A stretch of 64,000 bases of DNA from Gilvibacter sediminis (lineage in GTDB: Bacteria > Bacteroidota > Bacteroidia > Flavobacteriales > Flavobacteriaceae). Location: NCBI RefSeq assembly GCF_028561565.1, contig NZ_JAQQTE010000001.1, positions 1,081,570 to 1,145,569 on the forward strand, given 5' to 3'. This document shows, piece after piece, positions 8,725-17,083 of this stretch. The position numbers and the translations under genes are program-made. Below the pieces are notes generated by a model. That model was not told the DNA's origin and did not search any database. It saw only the letters and a program-made list of their open reading frames with translations. Every line of letters begins with the position of its first letter. Within the stretch, counting starts at the first letter, position 1.

Positions 8725-9831
8725 CTATTTTAGGGCGCTAGGAGATTTTCCAGTGATTTTTTTAACGGCGCGATTAAAAGAAGCTTTGGAGTTGAATCCG
8801 GCATCAAAAGCCAAACTTAAAAGGGTGAATTGTTCGTTTTTTGGGTCAGACAAAAGCGTTTTTACTGCTTCAATTCGATAGCCGTTGACCAGATCACTGA
8901 ACTTGGTTTTAAGCACTACATTGAGCGCCTTGGTGATCAAATACGATTTAGTGTCTAAAAGATCAGCCAGCTTTTTTACACTCAATTCAGGGTCTTTATA
9001 AAGCTGCTGCTCTTCCATGGCTGTGGTGATCTTATCCGCAACTTGTTGCAGCTGATCCAAATTCTTTTCAGATACCGTGGCATTGCTCCTAAAGGCGTCT
9101 TCATTGCGGCGGGAGAACCCTTCCAATCCCATCCAATAGGTGATGGCTGCCATCCCCACAAAAACAGGATGCCCGTAAAACAGATTGCTGTTGTAGCTGA
9201 AAAAGAAGTAATCGATCCCAATACCAATTAAATAGAGCGCTGTAAAAACGAGCAACACTTGAATCACCCGCTTGATCCAAACCACCCGTTCCGGAATGAT
9301 CCTTATTTGCGGATCGTTCAAGGCTTCATTGAGCACTTTGACGGACTTGCGCGCATAAATAATGATCAAGGTTGCAGAGATCACGAACATGGTCGGGTAG
9401 TGCATCCAAACTACATAACCCCAATAGCCTAGCCAACTCAGACTTTCTCGTGTACCGTCCCAATAAAAGTTCTGACTTTTGATAAAGAAACTCCAAATGA
9501 CCTCGATAATAACAGGCAGGAAGTGTAAAAGGTGAATGCGTTCCAGTTTGAACTTTGGCCGCACATAACTCAGCACAAACAAATAAAGCAAAGGGCCGTA
9601 GATCCAGTTATATTCCAAGAGCACATGATACCAGAAGTCGTAGCGTCCCAGCTCAAAGATCTTCATGGTCTCCACAATGAGACGGTAGGAGAAAAAGAAA
9701 AGGATTGCGGCCAAAAATTGATTGGCCAAGGCGTGTGGTCCTTGACTGCGCCAGAGAATGATCCCAAAGGTTATGCCTTGAATAGCTCCTGCACAGAGCA
9801 ATACGACCAATAATACTTCCCAAACTTCCAC
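8725..9831 (-). CDS. AraC-family transcriptional regulator with N-terminal membrane domain
   Basis: A 368-residue protein starting at a GTG (9831). Residues 1-230 contain about seven hydrophobic segments with aromatic-rich loops, the membrane sensor domain found in many Bacteroidota AraC proteins. Residues about 265-368 form a double helix-turn-helix AraC domain, with 'LADLLDTKSYLITKALN' and the signature 'LAFDAGFNSKASFNRAVKKI'. It probably senses an envelope signal and controls neighbouring genes; the inverted repeats at 8649-8713 are a candidate site. It begins 24 bp after the last arsenosugar gene and could be read from that transcript, though a TATCTTTA box lies in the gap. Confidence 0.85.
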   Translation of the reverse strand: MEVWEVLLVVLLCAGAIQGITFGIILWRSQGPHALANQFLAAILFFFSYRLIVETMKIFELGRYDFWYHVLLEYNWIYGPLLYLFVLSYVRPKFKLERIHLLHFLPVIIEVIWSFFIKSQNFYWDGTRESLSWLGYWGYVVWMHYPTMFVISATLIIIYARKSVKVLNEALNDPQIRIIPERVVWIKRVIQVLLVFTALYLIGIGIDYFFFSYNSNLFYGHPVFVGMAAITYWMGLEGFSRRNEDAFRSNATVSEKNLDQLQQVADKITTAMEEQQLYKDPELSVKKLADLLDTKSYLITKALNVVLKTKFSDLVNGYRIEAVKTLLSDPKNEQFTLLSLAFDAGFNSKASFNRAVKKITGKSPSALK

Positions 9832-9855
9832 TTCTTTAAAGATAGTGAAGTTGGG

Positions 9856-10584
9856 CTATTTCGCAAGGTGTTTTTGATAGTAGGCGTAAAGATGTTCCGG
9901 TCCAGCGCCGCGGCGGTGTTTGAGTTGGATCATCCAGAAATGGTACTGCAGTTTCCAAATGCCCGTCTTTTCGTAACGACGGCAAGAAGTAATCAGCGTT
10001 TTGGGTATGACCGTGAATTGCCCGCGCTCGTAAAGGGCTTCTATGAGCATATTGTCCTCAAAGATTATATAGGATTCATCAAAGCCTCCTATACTCTCAA
10101 AGAGCTCACGGGTGATGAATTGACTTTGATCTCCACCGCGGCAGATCTTCCAGTTCAGTCTAGTGAGCCATCCGGCCAAGCGAAGCCACCAATGAGAAGA
10201 ATCAAAACGCATTCTAAAACAGCCGGCTAGCTTATCTCGATCCACCTCTTTATAAATCAGGGCATCAAATCCCACGGGAGGTAAACTGTCCGCGTGTAAG
10301 AAGTAGAATATTTTACCAACAGCCTTTTGTGCTCCTAAATTCATTTGCACTGCTCTTCCTTTTTCAGAGGAGTTTATCCATCGGATATTAAACTCCTTGT
10401 GCTGATTGTGGTAGCGCTCGAATTCTTGAACGGATGCGTCTTTGCTACCACCGTCTATGAGCAACACTTCCGCCTGCTCGGGGAAACTCATTTGCTGATA
10501 CAGATGTTGTAAAAGGGTATAAATTTGGTCGGCCTCATTGAGCACCGGAACAATTATACTGAGTTTGGGTCTGTTATTGTTCAT
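9856..10584 (-). CDS. Arsenosugar biosynthesis family 2 glycosyltransferase (TIGR04283 type)
   Basis: A 242-residue GT-A glycosyltransferase. 'KLSIIVPVLNEADQI' opens the nucleotide-binding fold, 'LHADSLPP' supplies the DxD-like metal site near residue 97, and 'GGFDESYIIFEDNML' the acceptor-side acidic motif. It is last in an eight-gene arsenosugar operon and overlaps the DUF547 gene by 11 bp. By family association it would glycosylate an arsenic-containing ribose intermediate; donor and acceptor are not known from sequence. Confidence 0.8.
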   Translation of the reverse strand: MNNNRPKLSIIVPVLNEADQIYTLLQHLYQQMSFPEQAEVLLIDGGSKDASVQEFERYHNQHKEFNIRWINSSEKGRAVQMNLGAQKAVGKIFYFLHADSLPPVGFDALIYKEVDRDKLAGCFRMRFDSSHWWLRLAGWLTRLNWKICRGGDQSQFITRELFESIGGFDESYIIFEDNMLIEALYERGQFTVIPKTLITSCRRYEKTGIWKLQYHFWMIQLKHRRGAGPEHLYAYYQKHLAK

Positions 10585-11383
10585 TTAGGGACCAATCGTA
10601 CTCCAGGAATTCCAAAGTGGTCTCTGGAGCAATTTGCACATCGCTATATCGATTGATAAATTCTTTTACACTTTCGGTGCCATTGGCTAAATAATCTTTA
10701 GCGTACCAATTAAATAACTGAGATACTTTGGCCTGATTTTTCTTGATCTCATTGCGTTCAGAGTTGATGAAGTCACGGGTGACCAACTCTAGCTGAGCAT
10801 CAATATCATCGGCAGTGAAAGCTTCATTGAGCAATTTTGGGCATGAAAAAGACGCGCAGTTGATCGCAAAGTGGATCCGCGGCTCGTTCATTTTGCGCAG
10901 CAAACTGTTCTCTATGCCACCTAGACTGAGGTTCTTATTCCCAACAGGGACAAAGGCTTTGGTCCAAGGTCCGTCCAAGTCTTTGATGCTTGCCGTTGGG
11001 TAATTTTCCAAGATCAACTTTATAGTGTAGGCATTGTACAGGTTGATATAGTAAGCCAATTGCTCTTGCACCGACCAGGTCTCGTCAGGCTGATAGCTTG
11101 AGAGGTAATTACAGTAAGCGTCTAGATCTTTTTTGTCCTTTTGGAATCCTTTGTAATCTACAAATCCCGCTTCATTCACGTGACGCTGCAGCAAAGTGGT
11201 CCAACTGCTGTGGTCCAACATCTCAGAAGAAGTTTTACGGGCCGCAGTAAGGTTTGCAGGTGCTTTCTTAGCGGACAGTCCTTGCTTGCTAAGTCCGGCA
11301 GCTCCTAGGAGGCCACAAGATTGCAGACTCAAAGCCATAAAGCCAACTAAGGCAAATCGAATAAGTAGGTTTAGGGTTTTCAT
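10574..11383 (-). CDS. DUF547 lipoprotein in the arsenosugar operon
   Basis: About 269 residues from the ATG at 11383, which gives a lipoprotein signal with lipobox 'LQSCG'; the earlier start at 11452 lies inside arsM. The DUF547 core shows 'LAYYINLYNAYTIKLI', 'GGIENSLLRKMNEPRIHFAINCAS' and 'SCPKLLNEAFT', and is clearly related to the protein at 3138-3851. It starts just inside the operon after arsM (10-bp gap) and overlaps the TIGR04283 glycosyltransferase. The conserved 'CASFSCP' cysteines could bind metal or arsenic, which is speculation. Confidence 0.8.
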   Translation of the reverse strand: MKTLNLLIRFALVGFMALSLQSCGLLGAAGLSKQGLSAKKAPANLTAARKTSSEMLDHSSWTTLLQRHVNEAGFVDYKGFQKDKKDLDAYCNYLSSYQPDETWSVQEQLAYYINLYNAYTIKLILENYPTASIKDLDGPWTKAFVPVGNKNLSLGGIENSLLRKMNEPRIHFAINCASFSCPKLLNEAFTADDIDAQLELVTRDFINSERNEIKKNQAKVSQLFNWYAKDYLANGTESVKEFINRYSDVQIAPETTLEFLEYDWSLNEQ

Positions 11384-11393
11384 GGGATTTGTA

Positions 11394-12362
11394 TTAGCAA
11401 CAACCGCCACCGTCGTAATGCCAGGTAGACTCGCTGATGTAAATATCATCACGGCCTAGATCTGCCAAATTACCAGCGGTTTTATCACAAACGGCAATGG
11501 GTTGATTCTTTAATAGGATGTGTCCTTTTTTATCATCCAAGTATTCGTCTTCTCCAAAGTAGATCGCAGCTTTTCCTGTGAAGACACAGGGGCCGTCTTC
11601 TGGCATAGGGTCTTTGATGGCCGCTACCTCTATACTTTCAATGTAGATTAACTCATCGGTTGGATAATTCTTTGGATCCAAGATGCGATAAGGCTTACGC
11701 GCTCTGATCTCGATAGTTCCAAAACCAGCATCAGTCAAGGCTTTTACATATTCCGAGATTGGTAGACTACCACTTAAACAAAGTGCACGTAAACGCTCGT
11801 CATTTCGGAGAGTATCATTCATAGGTTGCTCGCAAGTCGGGTCGCTCATCACCAAGCGTCCGTGTGGTTTTAGCACGCGATACATTTCTGCGATAGCTTG
11901 TTTAAGATCGTCTTCTTTAAAGATGTTGAACAAACAATTCTGAGCCGCCACGTCCACGCTATTGTCTTCTAGTGGAAGGTTCATCGCGTCACCTTTACGC
12001 AACTCAACAAACTCACTTTTAAACCAAGGGTTTTGAGCTTCTGCTTCAATAAAGTTCTTCTTAGAGGCTTCCAACATTTCATCCACCACATCCACACCGA
12101 TCACTCCGCCTTTTTGGCGTGAGAAGTAGCTGAACTGCAACAGCTCCATACCTCCACCAACTCCTACGTAAAGGATCTTTGGCTCGTTGACCAGATCACG
12201 AGCGTGAACCGTGCTTCCGCAGCCGTAGTTCATCTCTTGCATGATCTTTGGGATCTTCAGTCCAGGCAATTCCCAGATTGGATTGGTGGTACAACACAGC
12301 CCTACATCTGGAGTAAGTGCTGCTTCTTTATATACGTCGTGGGTTGTCTCTAAGTAACTCAT
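11394..12362 (-). CDS. arsM: Arsenosugar biosynthesis arsenite S-adenosylmethionine methyltransferase
   Basis: A 322-residue class I methyltransferase. The SAM site is 'ILYVGVGGGMELLQF' followed by 'GVIGVDVVDEML'. Cysteine pairs expected to hold As(III) are visible: Cys23-Cys24 ('GLCCTTNP'), Cys48 ('YGCGS') and later 'ALCLSG', and the protein ends in a GGGCC tail. ArsM methylates arsenite stepwise to dimethylarsenic species, the substrate for ArsS. It differs from stand-alone ArsM by the C-terminal extension seen in Bacteroidota arsenosugar operons. It sits 55 bp downstream of the phosphorylase gene in the same operon. Confidence 0.88.
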   Translation of the reverse strand: MSYLETTHDVYKEAALTPDVGLCCTTNPIWELPGLKIPKIMQEMNYGCGSTVHARDLVNEPKILYVGVGGGMELLQFSYFSRQKGGVIGVDVVDEMLEASKKNFIEAEAQNPWFKSEFVELRKGDAMNLPLEDNSVDVAAQNCLFNIFKEDDLKQAIAEMYRVLKPHGRLVMSDPTCEQPMNDTLRNDERLRALCLSGSLPISEYVKALTDAGFGTIEIRARKPYRILDPKNYPTDELIYIESIEVAAIKDPMPEDGPCVFTGKAAIYFGEDEYLDDKKGHILLKNQPIAVCDKTAGNLADLGRDDIYISESTWHYDGGGCC

Positions 12363-12417
12363 AGTGGTTTGTTAACGTAAGTCTCAGTCGTTTTTGATTA
12401 GCTGAACTTACTGAATT

Positions 12418-13230
12418 TTAAAGTGATTCTATTAGGCCTTTAAATAAGGCGATCATATCCGGTTCTGCTTTTTCTGCCATGGCGATGATCTCCGGAATAT
12501 CAACGGGCTGCAAATTGTCTGGGTCACATTCGTCTGTCAAAACAGAAACTGCGACTACTGGCAAGCGCAAGTGATTGGCTACAATGACCTCAGGCACGGT
12601 ACTCATGCCTACAGCATCGGCCCCAATGATCTTGAGGTAACGATATTCTGCACGCGTCTCCAATTGCGGGCCAACAACGCTGGCATAAACTCCTTTGTGC
12701 AATTGAACACCAGATGCTTTGGCCAATGATTCAAGTGTATTGTTCATCTCGGTGTCATAAGGCGCCGCCATGTCTACAAACCGATCTCCTAATTGATCCA
12801 CGCCGTTGAAAGCAAGGGGGGAGCCTCCTTGCAGATTGATATGGTCATCAATAAGCATCAATTCTCCTTTTTTAAAGTTGAGGTTGATGGCACCCGCTGC
12901 GTTAGAAACCAAGAGTTTCTTAATGCCCAAAGCATGCATGATACGCACACCGTAGGTCACATCTTGCAAGGTGTATCCCTCATAGACGTGAAAGCGTCCT
13001 TGCATGATGATCACGCGTTTGCCCGCTAAAGTTCCATACAAAAGTTTGCCTTTGTGGAAGGCCACGGTAGCCGTTGGGAAATTCGGGATCAAATTATAAG
13101 AGATCTCTTTTTGAATCTCGACGTGTTCTGGCAAGCGTTCTAAGCCAGTTCCTAAAATGATTCCGATCTCCGGATTGTCAAATCCTTTGCCCTTTAAAAA
13201 ATCAGTGGTTTGTTCTATCAGGTTTATCAT
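12418..13230 (-). CDS. Purine nucleoside phosphorylase (trimeric PNP family)
   Basis: A 270-residue protein with full trimeric-PNP motifs: 'GTGLERL' phosphate loop, 'GRFHVYEGY' (78-86), 'SNAAGAIN' (109-116), 'GPQLETRAEY' (purine-site Glu191) and 'VGMSTVPE'. It cleaves purine nucleosides by phosphorolysis to base and (deoxy)ribose-1-phosphate. The residue aligned with mammalian Asn243 appears to be Asp233 in 'LTDECD'; Asp there is known to favour 6-aminopurines. Position between ArsM and a TIGR04282 glycosyltransferase, with a 4-bp overlap to the latter, suggests it acts on an arsenic-bearing deoxyadenosine made by ArsM/ArsS. Confidence 0.88.
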   Translation of the reverse strand: MINLIEQTTDFLKGKGFDNPEIGIILGTGLERLPEHVEIQKEISYNLIPNFPTATVAFHKGKLLYGTLAGKRVIIMQGRFHVYEGYTLQDVTYGVRIMHALGIKKLLVSNAAGAINLNFKKGELMLIDDHINLQGGSPLAFNGVDQLGDRFVDMAAPYDTEMNNTLESLAKASGVQLHKGVYASVVGPQLETRAEYRYLKIIGADAVGMSTVPEVIVANHLRLPVVAVSVLTDECDPDNLQPVDIPEIIAMAEKAEPDMIALFKGLIESL

Positions 13231-13841
13231 TGCAAGTGTTCAGGTATAAATCTTTGGAATTCCGCTTTGTCCTTAATGTCCTCAAAATAGTCAATATCAT
13301 TGCGAACCGGAAGACTACTGAAGTTTTTATTCAATAAATCGTTGATGGTGTCCATCAGCACGGTATCGGTTCCCCATTCTTTCTTCTCAAAGATCTCAGG
13401 GATGAGATGAGTCATTCCTAAAAAGTAATAGCCGCCATCCTGCGCAGGGCCGATCACGGCTTCGTGCTGGTCTAAAAGGGCTAAACCATCAATTAGGTCT
13501 TTACTCTGTAGATCAAAAAGATCGCTTCCTATTATGGCTAGTTTCTTATAGCCTTTAGCAAACAATTGCTCAAAGGCGGAGCGCATTTTTAGCCCTAGAT
13601 CTCCTTCACTTTGCACCTCTTTTTGATAGATGTTTTCATCCCAACGGTCGTTGTTATGGACTTTCTCGGAATAAAAAACATATTTATCAAAAGGCAAGTC
13701 ACGAGTAATGGAAACCGTATGGTCCAACAAAAATTGATAAACCTCCAAAGCGTTTTGATCACCTATGGTAGCGGCTAAACGTGTTTTGCATTTGCCCAAT
13801 TCTGGGTTGCGCGTAAATATGATCAAAGCTGAATCAGTCAT
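13227..13841 (-). CDS. Arsenosugar biosynthesis glycosyltransferase (TIGR04282/DUF2064 type)
   Basis: A 204-residue nucleotidyltransferase/GT-A-like protein: 'LIIFTRNPELGKCKTRLA' at the N-terminus (nucleotide loop), 'IIGSDLFDL' (metal-site acidic motif) and 'VIGPAQDGGYYFLGM' as family signature. The TIGR04282 group is recurrently found with ArsM, ArsS and a TIGR04283 partner. It overlaps the rhodanese gene by 8 bp and the PNP gene by 4 bp, so translation is coupled. Its donor could be a sugar or glycerol nucleotide; not readable here. Confidence 0.82.
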   Translation of the reverse strand: MTDSALIIFTRNPELGKCKTRLAATIGDQNALEVYQFLLDHTVSITRDLPFDKYVFYSEKVHNNDRWDENIYQKEVQSEGDLGLKMRSAFEQLFAKGYKKLAIIGSDLFDLQSKDLIDGLALLDQHEAVIGPAQDGGYYFLGMTHLIPEIFEKKEWGTDTVLMDTINDLLNKNFSSLPVRNDIDYFEDIKDKAEFQRFIPEHLQ

Positions 13842-14334
13842 GTACAGCAGTTCCTTTAATTAAATATTTCCCCCAGCTCGGGCCGTAAACGTGCACCGCT
13901 TCTGTGGGCTGCTGATTCATATCGTAGACTTCAAATTCGTTGTTCTTCCAAGAGAGAATTCCACCTTTTAGGTTTTGAACGTTGGTGTATCCTTTTTGCA
14001 GTAGGAGTGCACCTATGTCTTCAGATCGAACCCCAACGGTACAATAGACGATGATTTGATCGGCTTCTTTCAATGATTTTTTTGCCTCTTTGCTCAGTTC
14101 AAAATCGTCATAACCCACAAAAATGGCATCGGGCAAATGACTGGTTTGGTACTCCTCAGCTTCACGCGCATCCAACACTACCACTTTTTTTCCTGACGTT
14201 AAGGCAGTCGCGGTTTGGGTGGCCGTGATATAAGGCACAGTGTCTTCGTTGTACTTTTGGAGCAACGCATCCCAATCCTGTTGGCCATAAGCCAAAGAAC
14301 TGATCAGTAGCAATAAAAACAGCAATCTTTTCAT
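13834..14334 (-). CDS. Secreted rhodanese-like domain protein
   Basis: About 166 residues from the ATG at 14334, which shares a base with the stop of arsS (TAATG). A signal peptide ends near 'SLAYGQ'. A single rhodanese domain follows: 'VVVLDAREAEEYQTSHLPDA', and an active-site loop 'YCTVGVRS' with a candidate catalytic cysteine. It would handle sulfane sulfur outside the cytoplasm. Its conserved place in the arsenosugar operon suggests a link with thio-arsenicals or with redox state of arsenic, which is inference. Confidence 0.82.
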   Translation of the reverse strand: MKRLLFLLLLISSLAYGQQDWDALLQKYNEDTVPYITATQTATALTSGKKVVVLDAREAEEYQTSHLPDAIFVGYDDFELSKEAKKSLKEADQIIVYCTVGVRSEDIGALLLQKGYTNVQNLKGGILSWKNNEFEVYDMNQQPTEAVHVYGPSWGKYLIKGTAVHD

Positions 14335-15389
14335 TAGGCAACGGTTCCCTGACAACTGCTTCCTGCGCCGGCCGTGCAGCCATAGCAGTGTTGGGAGATC
14401 ACAATATTTCTGTTTTGTAGTAAGTCTTCGTTGTACTCTGAGATGTGTTTTACCTTGGAGTTCACCGGCAAACCGAGCATCTGATTGAAGTCACAATCAT
14501 AAAGGTAGCCGTCCCAACTTATGGAAAGCGTATTGGTACACATCACATTGGCAACCGCCGCTGGATTAAAAGCTTCCACCAACTGATACATATAATCCTC
14601 GTAATTGTCTGAGGCGATCAAATAATCCAAAAAGCGGGAGATCGGCAAATTGGTAATGGCAAACAAGTTGTGGAATTGAATTCCAAAATCTTCCATCAAA
14701 GCTTTTTTAAAATCCTTTTCCATGCTGGCCTGATCGCCAGGCAAGAAGGCTCCAGAAGGATTGTAAACTAAATCTAAGCGCAACGAGCTGTCCGGCATTC
14801 CGTAACCGCGGTCGTTGAGTTCTTGCAGAGCTTTTATGGATTTGTCAAAAACACCGTCTCCGCGTTGCTTGTCTGTTTTACCACGCGTCCAGTGCGGCAT
14901 AGAAGACACTACGTGAATGTTGTGTTTCTTAAAGAAATCGGGGAGGTCGTAGTACTTTTTATTGGCGCGGATGATCGTTAGGTTAGATCGAACAATAAAA
15001 TCCTTGATCCCTGCTTTGGCGGCTTCTTCTACGAACCATCTAAAATCTGGGTTCATCTCAGGAGCGCCTCCAGTCAGATCCAAAGTGTGCGCACCAGTGT
15101 TGCGGATCACCTCCAAACATTGCTGCATGGTCTCTCGGGTCATGATCTCTTTCCGATCCGGACCTGCATCCACGTGGCAGTGTTCGCAAACCTGATTACA
15201 CATATACCCAACATTGATCTGCAGGATCTCCAATTTGTTTGGGCGCAAGGGAAAATGTCCTACGCCTTTGATCTTCTCGGCAAAAGTGGGCAATTCTCCA
15301 TCGGCAAAGATACCGTTGGACAAAAGTTCCAATTGCCTTTGGGCATTGGCCAATTCGCTTTCGCGTTTCTTTAAGGATTTTGTCGCCAT
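14334..15389 (-). CDS. arsS: Arsenosugar biosynthesis radical SAM protein
   Basis: A 351-residue radical SAM enzyme. The 4Fe-4S site is CNQVCEHC (Cys64, Cys68, Cys71), the SAM motif 'LTGGAPEMNP' follows near residue 120. A C-terminal Cys-rich domain (DUF3641 type) carries 'DCDFNQM' and 'CYGCTAGAGSSCQG', likely an auxiliary cluster or As site. ArsS is known to join the 5'-deoxyadenosyl moiety to dimethylarsenic in arsenosugar formation. It lies 11 bp after the AhpD-like gene and shares a base with the rhodanese start. Confidence 0.9.
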   Translation of the reverse strand: MATKSLKKRESELANAQRQLELLSNGIFADGELPTFAEKIKGVGHFPLRPNKLEILQINVGYMCNQVCEHCHVDAGPDRKEIMTRETMQQCLEVIRNTGAHTLDLTGGAPEMNPDFRWFVEEAAKAGIKDFIVRSNLTIIRANKKYYDLPDFFKKHNIHVVSSMPHWTRGKTDKQRGDGVFDKSIKALQELNDRGYGMPDSSLRLDLVYNPSGAFLPGDQASMEKDFKKALMEDFGIQFHNLFAITNLPISRFLDYLIASDNYEDYMYQLVEAFNPAAVANVMCTNTLSISWDGYLYDCDFNQMLGLPVNSKVKHISEYNEDLLQNRNIVISQHCYGCTAGAGSSCQGTVA

Positions 15390-15400
15390 AAAGCAGTGAG

Positions 15401-15736
15401 CTACATGCTCAGTTTATTGTATTTGTTCATCATTTGAACACCGTGAACGAGTGTGGCTCCGCTCTCAATAGCAGCGCCAGCATGAACCGCTTCCATCATT
15501 TCTTCCTTGGTGATTCCGCGCTGCAAACCGTCTTTGGTATAGGCATCAATGCAATATGGGCATTTAACCACATGGGATACGGCTAAGGCGATCAATGATT
15601 TCTCACGGGCAGACAGGGCGCCTTCTTCAAAGACTTTTCCGTAGTAATCAAAGAATTTGGTGCCGAGTTCTTCACTCCATTCGGTGATCTTTCCAAATTT
15701 GCGCAGATCGGCAGGATCGTAATAAGAATTTGCCAT
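15401..15736 (-). CDS. AhpD-like carboxymuconolactone decarboxylase family protein (arsenosugar-associated)
   Basis: A 111-residue all-helical protein with the peroxidase motif 'VKCPYCIDAYTKDG', i.e. the AhpD-type CxxC plus downstream acidic residues. It matches the small arsenosugar-associated peroxidase-like group (TIGR04169). It opens the operon; a TACCTTTG -7 box lies 62 bp upstream of the ATG. A thiol peroxidase or As(V)/As(III) redox role is plausible. Confidence 0.85.
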   Translation of the reverse strand: MANSYYDPADLRKFGKITEWSEELGTKFFDYYGKVFEEGALSAREKSLIALAVSHVVKCPYCIDAYTKDGLQRGITKEEMMEAVHAGAAIESGATLVHGVQMMNKYNKLSM

Positions 15737-15756
15737 AAGTTCTCTTTGTTTTATAT

Positions 15757-15805
15757 ACGAGATTTTGCTCGTTCTGGTTTTGTAATTCGTAAAGATACAA
15801 AGGTA
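15757..15805 (-). promoter_or_regulatory. Candidate promoter and operator of the arsenosugar operon
   Basis: On the minus strand, TACCTTTG (15798-15805) matches the Bacteroidota -7 box TAnnTTTG exactly. Between it and the first ATG is the inverted repeat ACGAG-N6-CTCGT (15757-15772), in the expected 5' leader, a position suited to repression. No ArsR-type repressor gene lies in this window, so the binding factor is unknown. No TTTG-type -33 box is evident. Confidence 0.4.
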
Positions 15806-15876
15806 GTCTCGCTATGGGGGAATAGCTTACGCAGAATTATGACTTTTTTAGCCCTTTCGGTAAAAGGCGCTCATTT

Positions 15877-16626
15877 CTAGTCAAATGTATAGGTTACCCC
15901 AGTGCTGAAGCTGTATTGCGAGTTTGGAATCCCTATGGCTGGAAAGGCGTCATAAATGAAAACATAAGTAACGTTTAGGTTGAAGTTTTCAAACATTTTG
16001 ACCAGCAGGGTAGATTCTGATGAGATCCTAAAGTCCGACCATTTGTCCAGCTGTGGTTGGTAATAAGTGGTGCTGACCAAACTGAAGTTGTCATTGGGAA
16101 AGAGACTAAAAGATAAATATGAGCTCAAACGCACATCGCGCTGGTTTGGGGTGATTCCATCGGCTACCTCCTCGTATTCAAACATCACCAGATTCCCAAA
16201 ATAGAATTTGTAATCCTCAGAGCTGGAGATCTTGTAGCGCGGTCCGGTCCCTAAAAGACCTCTAAAGTCAATCAAAGCCACACGGTTGTACTGCCCTTGA
16301 GCAAAGGCTTCCCAACGCCAACGGTCAGAAAGTACATAATTATAGCGCAGGTGGGTAATTCCAAAATTGGAGAAATCATCATCATTGAGTTTTCTAAAGG
16401 CGATCTGGTTTTTAAGCAAGAAAAGATGTTTCTCGGTCTTGTATTGCACGTGAATATCAGATCCCAAACTGATGATATCATTCACGTTTCTCACCAAGGC
16501 AAAGTTCACGGTTGCAGAACCAGACCAGCCTGAGGTATCGGTTACTTTTCTTAAAGATTCAGCGTTTAGAATTTGAGCTTGTGCTGCAGAAGAGAACAGC
16601 AACAAAAGCATCAGCAGCTTTTTCAT
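15877..16626 (-). CDS. DUF481 family outer-membrane protein
   Basis: A 249-residue protein with a signal peptide ending 'QAQ'. The DUF481 barrel is seen as repeated amphipathic strands ('SGSATVNFALVRN', 'WRWEAFAQGQYNRV', 'LSSYLSFSLFPND'). It lies 42 bp after the second YeeE half on the same strand, so it is likely the last gene of the YeeE-YeeE-DUF481 unit. Confidence 0.75.
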   Translation of the reverse strand: MKKLLMLLLLFSSAAQAQILNAESLRKVTDTSGWSGSATVNFALVRNVNDIISLGSDIHVQYKTEKHLFLLKNQIAFRKLNDDDFSNFGITHLRYNYVLSDRWRWEAFAQGQYNRVALIDFRGLLGTGPRYKISSSEDYKFYFGNLVMFEYEEVADGITPNQRDVRLSSYLSFSLFPNDNFSLVSTTYYQPQLDKWSDFRISSESTLLVKMFENFNLNVTYVFIYDAFPAIGIPNSQYSFSTGVTYTFD

Positions 16627-16668
16627 GGTTGTTTGGTTGGTGCTGCCAATGTACTAAATTCTGCTTTT

Positions 16669-17082
16669 TTAATGCGGAAGATTATCCCTGATTAAGCCGT
16701 AGACAAAGGTGCCCAACAAACCACTCGCTATAACAACAAGCATGCTGGCATAGCCACTGCCTAAAAGGGTAAACATTGGGCCAGGGCAAGCTCCGGCCAA
16801 GGCCCAGCCCAATCCAAAGAGTATTCCTCCTAAAAGATAGCGGTATCGTCTGTTTTCTTTAGGGTTGATTTGAATTTGAGCGCCATTGAATCCCTTGAGT
16901 TTTTTGCGTTTGATGAGCTGAACTACTAGGACTCCAAGGCCAACTGCCGTACCGATGATCCCATACATATGAAAGGAATCAAATTGAAACATCTCGTAAA
17001 TTCTAAACCAAGAAGCAGCTTCCGACTTAAACAAGGTAATACCCAATAGTAGTCCGACGGCTAAAAAATAGATCGTGCGCAT
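16669..17082 (-). CDS. YeeE/YedE-family half transporter (DUF6691 type)
   Basis: A 137-residue membrane protein with about four hydrophobic helices and the family motif 'GACPGP' in 'LAGACPGPMF'. Together with the adjacent gene, separated by 1 bp, it forms the two halves of a YeeE/YedE transporter, which in other bacteria carries thiosulfate-like sulfur compounds. It follows the partner in an operon under the candidate Crp/Fnr-dependent promoter at 17659-17702. Confidence 0.82.
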   Translation of the reverse strand: MRTIYFLAVGLLLGITLFKSEAASWFRIYEMFQFDSFHMYGIIGTAVGLGVLVVQLIKRKKLKGFNGAQIQINPKENRRYRYLLGGILFGLGWALAGACPGPMFTLLGSGYASMLVVIASGLLGTFVYGLIRDNLPH

Positions 17083-17083
17083 T

